From NCBI RefSeq assembly GCF_019649055.1, contig NW_026570290.1, positions 310,001 through 374,000 of the forward strand: 64,000 nucleotides of DNA, given 5' to 3'. The notes beneath the pieces are model-generated. The model had not been told where the DNA came from. It was given only the letters and a program-made list of their open reading frames with translations, and did not search any database. The translations under genes were made by a program, and so were the position numbers. This stretch comes from Paramacrobiotus metropolitanus (lineage: Eukaryota > Tardigrada > Eutardigrada > Parachela > Macrobiotidae). Below are positions 1 to 9,740 of the stretch, piece after piece (the first letter of the stretch is position 1; each line of letters begins with the position of its first letter).

Positions 1-775
1 AATTCAGCCGGCTGACAATAGGGTGCCCAGCTCCAAGTCAGGGCATTCCGTGTATGCATTGGCAGTGCCTGTTTGAAAAGAAGATTTACCTGTCCATCAG
101 GCCGGTGCTTAAGTACGCCCGCAACCGGCATATTATGCGGCCTACGCACAGTTTTACATTTTGCTTGGCTGACCATCATCCATGCAGTCATCCGCTGTGT
201 CGATCCGAATTATCATATTTTAGCTTGATCAAGTAGCGGAAAAGTCAGAAACAGAAGCCTGCTTTGTTACGCTCCGCTTAGCCCGATCGAAGAACAGACA
301 GATTGCCGTTTTAGAAGAAAATACAGGACTATTTTTCAGAGCACCGAGAAGCAATCAGAAGACAAATTAATATGTTAATTTGGCTTAATTATGCGTACCG
401 TAAATATAAAATTAATACACATATTTTTTATTTGTTTGTCTTTATCTATAGTCATATCTTGTAAGATAAAATCAATTAAGCAGATGACCATAACGGAAAA
501 CAAGCGGAAATAGTAGACCGAAATTAGCCGTGAAACGCAGTTATACTTTAACATGTTTTACTACATAATTCAGCAAGAAAATGCAAAAATATTAATAATT
601 CGAAGTTATTGTTATGCTATAGATATAGGCATTAATTTTGCGAGTGCATATTATACGAATCCATAATACGAATAATAGTGCGCAAAGTACTGAATTATTT
701 TTTGTAAGATTATGGAATCCATTAATTTCTCGCAAAAAGCGATATTTTTACGAATGCTTCTGTAACTAAAATCAA
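1..775. other. AT-rich non-coding sequence upstream of the BAMBI-like gene
   Basis: I see no convincing coding exon. Short open stretches (for example 54-236) lack codon-like composition or splice context. The last part is AT-rich and would hold the promoter and 5-prime UTR, or a first exon, of the BAMBI-like gene that begins near 776. Confidence 0.5.
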
Positions 776-2297
776 ATGTATCTGCAAGTAATCTTACAAA
801 TGTACTCGTACGTTTTGATATTTAGTTGCAGTATTCAGTTATCTTTTTCAGGTTTGGTTTGGGATCTCATGTTGGTGTACGGACTGGTCAAAGCTGCCGG
901 CGGTGAAAATGGCAGCGGAAGTGGATTTGTTATTTGTGCCTGCAATACGGAGGAGTGCATCAGTCAAGGGACGCAGCGTTGTGTTGCCAGCAATATGTGC
1001 TTCGCTCAGGACAATCAGATCCGCAGTGCCGGGGCGGATAGCAGCGCCGATGCCCCACCGGAAACGCGGATTGTGCGTGGTTGCATTAACAGGTACGCGT
1101 AACAGCGATAAAGTTTACTGGTAAAATTCACATTCATTGTCTGCTTTACTCCCGGCTTTCATTTTGCCAAACGCTAAAACCATATAAATAAAACAATTTG
1201 TTATTAAAATACGGATAAATCATTAAAATTATACAGATAAGTAAAGAATTATTTAGAATACTGGCTCATATCGCTATCGCACATAGTTAGAATAACATTG
1301 CCGAAGATTACTAAAATCTGTCATTTTTCTATACAGATCGACGCCATTGTTATGCGAAAACCGTCCGCCAGCCACCAGCGCCTTTGCCCGCCGCATGATG
1401 GCCAACTGGCCGTTGCTGCACTGTTGCACTACCGATCTGTGCAACCAGGAGGTCATCCCTACCCTTCCGCCTTGGTTTCCCTCCGATCTCTCGGCCGAGC
1501 AGCCCCTCGAACAACCAGAACCCGAACCGGCCATTGTCGACGAAGCTGATGAACACGAACCCATCGAACCGGCCGAGACCACCCAGCCGATCAAAACCCG
1601 TCCGCGTTTCCGCTTCCGCCGTCCCCCGCCGGACACCGAGCCAACCTCCACCACCGTCCGTCCTGCCACCATCGATTACGGCCAACTCGCTCGTCCCCAC
1701 CTCGACGACACCAGCGCCCAGGACCTGGCTTCCTGGAGCGAAATGGACATCGCCGAGGGTGACCTCCACACTCCGCCTGAGATCGTCACCTTCAACTCCA
1801 CAAACCAACCGGATGCCCGCAGCGTCCTGGTGATCAGCAGCACCCTGGACAGCCCCGAAGACTTATCCAGCACCCACGCCAACCTCCTGTACATTGTCGT
1901 CCCGGGTGTCGGACTGGTGGCGCTGTTTGTCGCGTTGTGTTTATTGGTCGTCGCGGTACGGCGGGCCGGTGTGATCTACGGCTCCATCCCGGCCACCCGC
2001 CCGGATCTGCTGAAGCAGAAAGCGGCCGTGCAACCTACACTTCAGATTGTCACGGAATCGCTGGGAGGAAGTGGACGGTTGTCGTCATGGTCGACGCCGT
2101 CCGTCGGGTCGTCGCGTTTATCGGCGTATGATGTGGCGTTGCAACGGGAGCGGATGGTGGATCAGGAGAATCCGTACTCGGTGTGGACGGTCATGCAGGC
2201 CGGGCCGGACGCCATCCCGGAGTGTGGTGCACAGGATCCCTATCATTATAACCGGATGGCGTTGTACGGCTACCGGAATGCCGGTGCGACGTCATAG
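776..2297 (+). CDS. BAMBI-like TGF-beta pseudoreceptor (three-finger ectodomain, one TM, no kinase)
   Basis: Two exons, 776-1092 and 1337-2297, join in phase 2 across a 244-nt GT-AG intron (1278 nt, 425 residues). The ectodomain has the Cys pattern of type I activin/BMP receptors: a paired Cys block (CAC...C), GC, LC, and a terminal CC-TDLCN box, split by the intron as CINR/STPLLC. Order and spacing resemble vertebrate BAMBI. A Pro/Glu/Thr-rich stalk of about 140 residues leads to one TM helix near residues 290-311, then a ~115-residue cytoplasmic tail with no kinase. By analogy with BAMBI it would dampen TGF-beta/BMP signalling at the plasma membrane; this is inference. The start is uncertain: ATG 776 gives a hydrophobic leader, but a splice acceptor (ctttttcag) at about 851 could mean that an upstream exon supplies the signal peptide. 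A Ly6/uPAR-type protein is the main alternative. Confidence 0.75.
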
Positions 2298-2690
2298 ACG
2301 TGACTTATTTGACATTGTTGTTTTTCCTATTATTATGTATTCATACAGAGATTAATGGATATAACGTAGTTATCTCGATGTTAATTTATTTTGATATTGT
2401 AACGGGGATTTATGTGTCTCTCTTGGTGCGCGCGCTATGCTTCCGTGTCGAACCATTGCAGGCCGGGAAACTTTCCTGGCACTTGTAAATAAAGTGAAGA
2501 ATTTCCAAGCGGGATTTTGATTGCAACTAAATGACCTTCGCCAGCCAAACTCGCGTTAAGTTTTGTGAGCCATTTCGTTGAAGTACACCACGTTCGTGAA
2601 ATGAAACACAACGTGAGGAATATCGTTGCAACCAGTCTTCTTAGTACTTACTTAATTCATTACTTAATTCGTTTCTGGCATTACTGACCA
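2298..2690 (+). other. 3-prime region of the BAMBI-like gene, duplicated elsewhere
   Basis: A poly(A) signal AATAAA lies at about 2488, about 190 nt past the stop codon. The tail of the coding region and this flank have a decayed copy near 18,150-18,570. Shared landmarks include catacagag, gattgcaactaaa, gagccatttcgttga and cgtgaaatgaaa. Confidence 0.7.
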
Positions 2691-3280
2691 TACAGGTTCT
2701 TAAATTTCTTTTTAAAAAGGAAAAAAGGTATATAAGCGAAAACGGTAGGGTTAACAGGGAGGTGAACAAAGAGAAAAAGACAGAATGATTCTGCAGGTGT
2801 GATTGTGACTTCCGCCAGTCCAAACAAACGACGAAGTACTAAAATTCTCGAAGCTCGAAGTCACAACGAAACGCCTTAAGGGAAGCGGCCCGGTACATGG
2901 TACCAGATTCGTGTGCATGCACTTTCAAGCACTCCCAAACACTTCTTTCATCTTTGCTTTGTTTTATGACATTGAAAATGCCAGTAGCAAAAATACGGGC
3001 GCAGTACAGTGGTTGCAGCTGGCAGTTCTTCGGCAAAAGGCAATTCAGTCCTTATATCATGAATTATCCCCGTATATATCGTGAATTATCCCGCCCCCCC
3101 CCCCCTACTGTCCTGTCATCCTTCATCCGTTTTGGTACTTAGTTCGTGCTTGTACTGCGATACCCGTAAGTTGGTAATTAAATATTGGGATTGTATAGGG
3201 AAAGAGAAAGCATGGAAAGCAGCTGTGTTTGTATAGGGAAACAAGGGTAACGCTTAAAGAAACATTTGGACTGATAAAGT
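2691..3280. other. Non-coding, with a poly-C run
   Basis: No coding exon supported. A homopolymer of 12 C lies near 3093-3104. Confidence 0.5.
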
Positions 3281-3281
3281 C

Positions 3282-3540
3282 TTGTGGCGTTGGGATATGT
3301 GCGAGATATATGTAGTTAGGAACCCCGAACCCGGAACGTCTCCGTCAGGCTCGATGCCCGACGTGCTAATGGCGGAATTCGATAAGTACTCAGGGTCAGA
3401 TCCTACTTCCCCAATAACTCTGTTCCGATATCTCCAGTCACAACAAAATGGTTGGACAAGTCCGAAAACTGCACAAGAACACATTTCCCGCTCACATTAG
3501 TTTGGGCAATAACCATACACAAAGGTCAAGGTAATAAGGT
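3282..3540 (+). pseudogene. PIF1-like helicase C-terminal remnant (Helitron- or PIF1-derived)
   Basis: The first part encodes an RNP/EPGT...LPDVLMAEFDKYSG-type stretch. After a frame change near 3450 the sequence continues as FPLTLVWAITIHKGQG, the diagnostic C-terminal motif of PIF1/RecD-like helicases (family consensus FPLxLAWAITIHKSQG). Only about 80 codons are recognisable. The frame is broken, there is no ATPase Walker region and no partner domain, so this is a dead fragment. It could come from a Helitron transposon or a PIF1-like gene family. The same strand continues into low-complexity ggtggt-rich sequence. Confidence 0.7.
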
Positions 3541-3599
3541 CAAGGCGGGAATCCCACACTGGCAAGCGGGAATCCAACCGGTTTTATTAATGTTGGCTT

Positions 3600-4127
3600 T
3601 TCACGCGTGCAAACATGGAGCGAAAACAGACGGCAATAGTAAAGCCGTAAGGTGGTAAGAATAGCCAAAGGTGGTGCAAAAAATATTAAAAAAGGTGGTG
3701 CGAATAGCCAAAACGGGGTGAAAGGTGGTAACATTACAAAGGTGGTGTCAGGATGGTGAGAATAGGTATTTGCTAATATTTAATACAATATATACCTAAT
3801 CAACATAACATTATGTATTTATCAACATTAACCAACATAAAATAACATCAGTTTTTTAATGTTTAAATTTTAACTGTGATGTAGTGTGCCAGCGCTTGCA
3901 ATTTTTTGTTATTTTATTTTGATGGCTATTGCATATAAAACCAAATAACAAATCAATAACCTAAGCATTTTTGTACACAACTCTGTTTCCGGCTTCGCTT
4001 CGGTCTAATAGTGCTAGACAAAAGCGGTGCATGCACTTCCCTAGTTTTTATTAGTCACCAACCTATCAGACATATACTTCGAATTTGTTGCCCGTTAAGC
4101 TCGGTATTAGTGAAGTATTACGCTCCA
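3600..4127. repeat. ggtggt-rich low-complexity DNA followed by an AT-rich segment and a dispersed repeat
   Basis: From about 3645 to 3760 the phrase aaaggtggt recurs with agaatagccaaa spacers. Near 3990-4045 a short repeat (gcttcgcttcggtct...gtgctag...gcacttccctagt) recurs near 36,500-36,555. No gene seen. Confidence 0.5.
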
Positions 4128-4250
4128 GGAGGCCAGGTCCTGGGCGCTGGTGTCGTCGAGGTGGGGACGAGCGAGGTGGCCGTAATCGATGGTGGCGGGA
4201 CGGACGGTGGTGGAGGTTGGCTCGGTGTCCGGCGGGGAACGGCGGTGGTT
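4128..4250 (-). repeat. Inverted duplicate of part of the BAMBI-like exon 2
   Basis: The plus strand here is nearly identical to the reverse complement of about 1617-1736 (the stalk-coding part of the BAMBI-like gene). It covers ggaccaggtcctgggcgctgg-type sequence through the gcgggacggacggtggtgg block. Identity is high, so the copy is recent. It abuts the 5-prime end of the decayed WAP-like gene at 4284. Confidence 0.9.
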
Positions 4251-4283
4251 TAGTTTAGTTTATTTCGAGCAGACAAACCATGA

Positions 4284-4553
4284 GTACTCATAACTCTGGT
4301 CAAGGTCAAAATTACTGCGGTCTGCGGTCATAGCGGAAACAAAGACTGCCCGCCAAAAATCCACAAACCCGTTGCGGATCCACACAATGAAAAAGGTCCC
4401 AATGACTGCACCTGTACCTACCGCATGGTGGACGGGGTGAAGCATTCGTTCTGCCAGAACGATAGCAGCTGCAAGAAGAAGGACGAGAAGTGTTGTACGG
4501 TATGGCAAGGAGGTCACAATACCTGCGGGCCCAATTGCCGGAAAGCGGTGTAG
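4284..4553 (+). pseudogene. WAP-like secreted protein copy without a start codon
   Basis: An open frame ends at 4551-4553. It carries KDCPPKIHKPVADPHNEKG, then a WAP-type Cys pattern: C...C...C-QNDSSC-KKKDEKCC...C...C. It matches the copy at 18,633. The signal-peptide region is degraded: an in-frame stop lies at 4281-4283, there is no ATG, and a short local duplication and indel sit just before KDC. The break coincides with the end of the inverted BAMBI fragment, so the rearrangement probably removed the 5-prime end. An upstream exon supplying a start is possible but not seen. Confidence 0.65.
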
Positions 4554-4829
4554 CATCGGGTCTGCAAGGATCGAGCGCGGTGTCATATGCTCAAAATCTT
4601 CACGGTTTTATAACATCTTTTTGGCATCGCAGTTTCTGAACCCAGCTTACTGTTTAATCTTAATGTATTTTATATATATACACTACGACGTGACTACGTG
4701 GACAATCTCTCGATTGTGTAGCGGCAGGCACGTGATAAGAAAGAGGAATACTGGGATTTAAAATAATTTCGGATTTGTGTATATAAAAGGAATAATAATA
4801 GTAGGGGAAAGAATTTATGTTTATGTTTT

Positions 4830-6125
4830 GCGAACTATTATGTTTTGCACTGATAGTCTTAGATGTGTAGTAACAGGTGGTTTGTATATTGGGATGTAGG
4901 CTGGGACGTACATTAAAAGGTTGTTCGAGAGAATGTTTGGTTTGATTGGTTTGTTGACTGGATTTTTTTAGTTCGGTGGGTATATTAGAAGTTGAGGAAC
5001 GTTGTGTTTGAGTTATTATGGATTTGACGAAGTATATGCAGTGAGGAGAATGTTTTTCTTGTTGGTTATTTTCTGATGGCCGGTTTAGATTTTCGGAAGC
5101 GTACTGATTCAGGTTGTTGTGTTTTGTTTGGCTTTGGTCTTTTTAGGTTGAGTATACTTTAGTAAGTTTGCTTTCATAGATAGTTACTTTTAAGTATTGT
5201 TTTTTTTAATAAAATAATGGAAACTGGTTGTGATCGCAAGAAATACGAAATACATGCGTGAGTATGTGCGTGATTATAGAGAAAAAAACCATAAAACGGA
5301 AACTGATGGTAGTTGTAACAAGGAAGATAATGAAGTAGCGATGATGTTAGACATGAAAATGTGAAGTTAAAAAACGAAAATGTAAACTTAACAGGGTCAA
5401 CAAAACGCAACACTTCAGGACAAAATCGTTAAGTAATGCTTAAGAAAAGATCCGGACAACCATTACACATTACCATACTCCGCAAATGTCGTTTAGCACG
5501 TTCCCTTTACAAAAATTGTCCAATAACTTTTTCCAAACATACCAGAAAACGCACTACCTTTAGTATTCCGATTACATTTTTGTTTTTTAACTTTTACATT
5601 CTCATATCTAACATCATCACCACTTCCCACATTATCCTCCCTGTTACAATTACCATCAGTTTCGATTTTGCATTTCTTTCTATAATCACGCATATACTCA
5701 CGCATGTATTTCTTACAAACACAACCACCTTCCATTATTTTATTAAAAAAAGAATTCTTAAACGAAAATATGTATGAAAGAAAACTTACTAAACCATACT
5801 CAACCTAAAAAGCCTTACCAGAGCCAAACAAAAGACAGCAACCTGAATCAGTAAGTATCCACAAATCCACACCGGCCACCAAAAAATAACCAACAAGAAA
5901 AACATTTTGCTCATCTATATACTTTGTCCACTCCATAATAACTCAAACACAAGATTCCTCAACTTCTATACCCACCGAACTCAAAAAATCCAGTCAATAA
6001 ACCAATTAAACTATACATTTTCTCGAACAACCTTTTAATGTACCTACCAACCTACTTCCCATATACAAACCACCTGTTCCTACACATCCAAGACTATCAG
6101 AGCAAAACATAATAGTCTGCTCCAT
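4830..6125. repeat. Large imperfect palindrome (fold-back element)
   Basis: The left arm at about 4830-5400 is G/T-rich on the plus strand. The right arm at about 5560-6125 is its A/C-rich reverse complement. Matched stretches include ggtggtttgtatat / atacaaaccacc, gttcggtgggtata / tacccaccgaac, and ctgatggtagttg / aattaccatcag. The spacer is about 5400-5560. Arms are about 570 bp with many mismatches. Open frames on both sides are mirror images and not genes. The size fits a decayed fold-back transposon or an inverted duplication. Confidence 0.8.
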
Positions 6126-7075
6126 TAAGCAATCAACTTTCTCAAAATTTCTTGAATTTTCCACAATAATCCATCACTATCTACAACCCGCAACACACTC
6201 CACTTCCTGTAACACGTCATTAAACACTCAAATAAGAACAACCAGAAAGCCGAATATATTTATACCATACTACACTAAAAATCCCTTTATCTTCACCCAA
6301 ATTCAATGTAGACCCTTTCTTCGCTACACTGGATTAGTACACCCTTTCTTCATTATCACTTTTCGTCAAACATATCACCTTTAATATAATTTACTATATT
6401 ATGAAATTCTCTATTCAGCACTTTATATTCCTACCCCTTATAATCTCCACATACAATATACTCCTGCAATGTACTCCTACATTAAAGTGCTCCTACATAT
6501 GTAGGAGCACATTGCAGGAGCATATTGGATTACGTTTGTTTGGAACTACAGTTCCGTTTTTCTCCTCCAAGAACCGATGAAACCGATGCATTGTGCTACT
6601 GCATAATGTACGTGCACATTGCAAGGTGCTCCTACATAATGTAGGAGCACATAATGAAACCTAAAAAAGATGCCGAGCTAACAACGCCATCTACAAGTTT
6701 CACGCATCGTTACTCGACGCATGTCACATGACTCATGTCACATGACTGTTAGGCCCCACCGCTTCCTTCAACCGGCCGGACCCTTCCGTACTCTACGGGC
6801 GCCAAAAATTACTTTTGTTTACACACGGATATCGAAGACCAAAAACCGAAACTACAGTTTCATATATGCTACGACTGATTCTAGTCGTATACCGCATATA
6901 AGAACCTGTCACGGTTCAATGAACCTGCCGCAAAACTTTGAACAGTACAGTACTTTGGTTGTATCACATTAATTTGTACTGTCGCTGTTAGAGGTGTATA
7001 GAGTGTTAGGTACTGTATCCGATTCTGTAGACGCCGTCGGCATCCATACCTTTCACACTTGATTTGTGAATAGTT
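6126..7075. other. Non-coding with short palindromes
   Basis: Nested inverted repeats occur at 6461-6520 (outer arm ctcctgcaatgt, inner tgctcctacatatgtaggagca), and a related one at 6627-6651 (gtgctcctaca, three-base loop). The rest shows no gene. Confidence 0.6.
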
Positions 7076-7623
7076 GTGATTCCATTACTTATTGCCATAT
7101 ATTTTTTATTTCATTTCATCGACACACAGCGCTCGAAAGACGTGATAGTCTTGGAATCCTTGATAACGAATAAGCCACTGTACTGCGGCTGTTTAAAATC
7201 AATGATGATGAAAAATATCTTGAAGACTGTCACGAGCTCTCAAAAACGTAAGCAGATCTTTCAACAAATTTCTGTTGAGTCTATTCTGTGAACTAAATTT
7301 GCGTAAGCGCCAATAAGTTTTATCGTATGCCACTATGTCAGTGTTTTTCAGGTGACTGTTGCGCTGACGAGCAAGAACACTGGCATCTTATTCGTGGCAA
7401 AATTCTTTGTATTTATCAGCAAGTGTGGGCGCACTTCTTGATGCTCACCTTACGATTTATCCTGGAATTTGCGTGGGCAGCTTATACAACTTTAGCAACA
7501 AATGAGAAACCAGTGCCAGGAAGTCTGCCAGTCGGCGGGGCTAACGCAACGGTTGCGGTATTTACTAACGCTGTTAAAATTATGCGGCGGTTTTATGCCG
7601 AAGCAGATTTAGCGCATTATTAA
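7076..7623 (+). CDS. Unrecognised small protein with signal-peptide-like start
   Basis: Exons 7076-7247 and 7352-7623 join in phase 1 through a GTAAGC donor and a gtgtttttcag acceptor (444 nt, 147 residues). The N-terminus is a hydrophobic leader (MIPLLIAIYFLFHFID). The second exon has DCCADEQEHW and a hydrophobic stretch near HFLMLTLRFILEFAWAAY. I do not recognise a family. It lies 95 bp before the next membrane gene on the same strand. It could be a chance pairing; the clean splice junction and maintained frame are the only support. Confidence 0.4.
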
Positions 7624-7718
7624 AAAACTTACGCCTTTGCGTTTACAAGGTTTAATACGCACAAGTGAAACGTATTGACTGACAGCTGCTACGTGTCTTA
7701 CAGAAAAACGAAACCAAT

Positions 7719-8180
7719 ATGGATGCGGATAAAGCATATCAGGGATGGACTCACTTGTTTTTTTTGGGATTGTTATGGATTTTATTTTTATATGCATGGA
7801 CGCTGTCCCTATGGAATTTGCTTATGCTAAGGAAGCTTTGGCGATGGCATCCTAATAGAGAGAGGGCACTGTTACCAGGGGTCATTCGATCCCTGCAGCA
7901 AGCTTACTTACCGCTTCTGATAACGATGATACTGTGTGGCGTCGTACTGCTCCCTTCCATAGCGCTGTATGGATGTAACTGGAAAAGTGGAATAGACTCA
8001 AAGGGTTGTGAGAACGTAAAAGCAACAGACATGATTGCTTGTGTGTTAGTAACAGCATGGATGGTCGTGTTGACTGCCATTATTCTTACGGGATGCTCAA
8101 TTTGCTTAGCAATCTACCTTTTGATCAAGAAGCTGAAAGCGTCCAGCTCTCCTCGAAAGAAAGTTACATGCAATATTTGA
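7719..8180 (+). CDS. Small three-pass membrane protein, unrecognised
   Basis: A single open frame of 153 residues starts at ATG 7719. Three strong hydrophobic segments lie at about residues 10-36, 66-90 and 104-135. The loop between TM2 and TM3 contains two Cys (YGCNWKSG...KGCENV), and the tail is Lys/Ser-rich (KKLKASSSPRKK). Composition and topology look like a genuine protein, but I know no family for it. A missing 5-prime exon is possible. Confidence 0.5.
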   Translation: MDADKAYQGWTHLFFLGLLWILFLYAWTLSLWNLLMLRKLWRWHPNRERALLPGVIRSLQQAYLPLLITMILCGVVLLPSIALYGCNWKSGIDSKGCENVKATDMIACVLVTAWMVVLTAIILTGCSICLAIYLLIKKLKASSSPRKKVTCNI

Positions 8181-9297
8181 ATTTGGAGTGCTATCACATT
8201 AATTAACCGCATGAGTTGGTACAGTATATAAAGTACTCGCCTGCACCGCCAGTAAGAGCGGAGCTGCCCAACCAATCGCTTATTTCTAGCCTTCGAATAC
8301 GTATCCGAAGCCTTCGCGAAAGAATTTTGCCTTTACCGATTATAGTCTACTTCTAGCATGGGTGAAGACTTAATGTGTAATAAATCTTGATGAAAGTCTG
8401 TAATGAAAAAAATCTGCTCCGATGAACTTGCATTTTTCGGCACTAACAGTACCTGGTCCACAGACTACACACTCCACTGCTTCGTTTGCGAATAAATATG
8501 TCACTAGTATCCGACGTGACTAACCGGTTTTCTAAAAATCTTTTTATTACATGTACTGTTAACCTGCGTTTGAAAATGAGAACCTACTGTATATTAAATC
8601 GTTCTGCACTAGAATTTAAAACTAAACAGGTTGTGCGCTCAAGCAGTCCGGTGCTACACTGCAAGACGTGTAATCCCGTTGTTGCGGAACATACTCATAT
8701 GGTCGTTGAAGGGAAGCAGAATGCTGAGAATGGACAGCTTCCGATAAATTTGCGCAGTCATGCTACGTTCATGGTAAGCTAGTCAGAACAGATATATCGT
8801 CGTTCCAGTTATTAACTGCGTTACAGCTTATCAATGATAACCCCTTTTGTTTAGGGTAATAATAAAACACACTATTATTTTATGCTACGAGTATTTTGGT
8901 GATAATTGGAAAGGATCGAACAAATACACGCCAATTTTGCTTTCGGATTAAAGAAATCTCTCCTTTTCAATGGCTGGCTTGCAGCGTAATAATGCGAGTC
9001 TGTAAATCATCGTACTAATCGTTTGCCACCGGAAGCAGAGAAAGTTTCGTAAACAACATATTACTGTACATACTCTGTAGTACGCATACGTTTCGCACGT
9101 TTACCGGTTTCCCTTTAAGTAATTTTTGCAGTGTTGACTGATTATTGGTGAACCCGCGGTCAGCAATATAGCATATACAAACAATTGCATAAAGGAGACA
9201 CTATTTAAAAGTAGGTGAAAGATAAATCAAGTTCTCCGGATCTCTGTATAGTTGCCACCATATTCCAAAAGGAAGCTTGTGTATATTTTAGTCTGTA
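8181..9297. other. Non-coding interval
   Basis: No supported gene. A stretch around 8745-8790 (ccgataaatttg ... tcagaaca) recurs weakly at about 29,555-29,615, so it is a dispersed repeat. Confidence 0.4.
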
Positions 9298-9384
9298 CAG
9301 TGCCGCTCTACAGTAGTATAGGCTTTTGGCGAAGCTATAAGGTATAGCTTCCCCAGATGCCTATACTACTGTAGAGCGGCACTG
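9298..9384. mobile_element. 87-bp miniature inverted-repeat element with 7-bp target duplication
   Basis: Perfect 26-bp terminal inverted repeats (cagtgccgctctacagtag... and its complement) flank a short core. GTCTGTA lies directly outside both ends (9291-9297 and 9385-9391), the expected footprint of a transposition event. The element has no coding capacity. Confidence 0.85.
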
Positions 9385-9479
9385 GTCTGTATCGCTGTTT
9401 ATACAGGATTTAGATTTTCCTCATTCTGTAAGCTACTGCCTCTGGGTATACCGGCATTCAAGAGGTTATAATCTAGATT

Positions 9480-9740
9480 ATGTCCCTCCGGACCGAATCG
9501 AAGTTTTGGCATGAAATCCTACAAGGTGGATGGCAAATAACATCCCGGATGCACAGGGATGACAGCGATTGTAAAAAGGACGAAAAATGTTGTAAAGTTT
9601 AGAAATTTAAGCACCATCCCTATCTGCGTATCAGAAGTACTAGTGTGCGGCTCTGTGCCGCACAGCTGGCTGACCGGCGGCTCTTTAATTTGCTATGACA
9701 GCCGAGAAAATTCAGTGGTGCCGAACACAGAAATAAATAA
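9480..9740 (+). pseudogene. Decayed WAP-domain gene copy
   Basis: The sequence aligns with the intact WAP genes at 20,049 and 23,132. It shares tccggaccgaatcgaag, then a gatgacagcgattgtaaaaagg block (the D-C-K-K part), gaaaaatgttgtaaagt (KCCK), and the post-stop flank gctggctgaccg...tttgctatgacag. It has in-frame stops (for example taa near 9537 and tag near 9600) and lost the signal-peptide end. It is a non-functional relic of the same family. Confidence 0.8.

Noticed and set aside
5174-5777. Open frames on both strands inside the palindrome
   Set aside because: They are mirror images produced by the inverted repeat, low in complexity and without motifs.
8486-8782. 98-codon open frame ending near a GTAAGC donor
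   Set aside because: No homology, no acceptor with matching phase, and the end overlaps a weak dispersed repeat.
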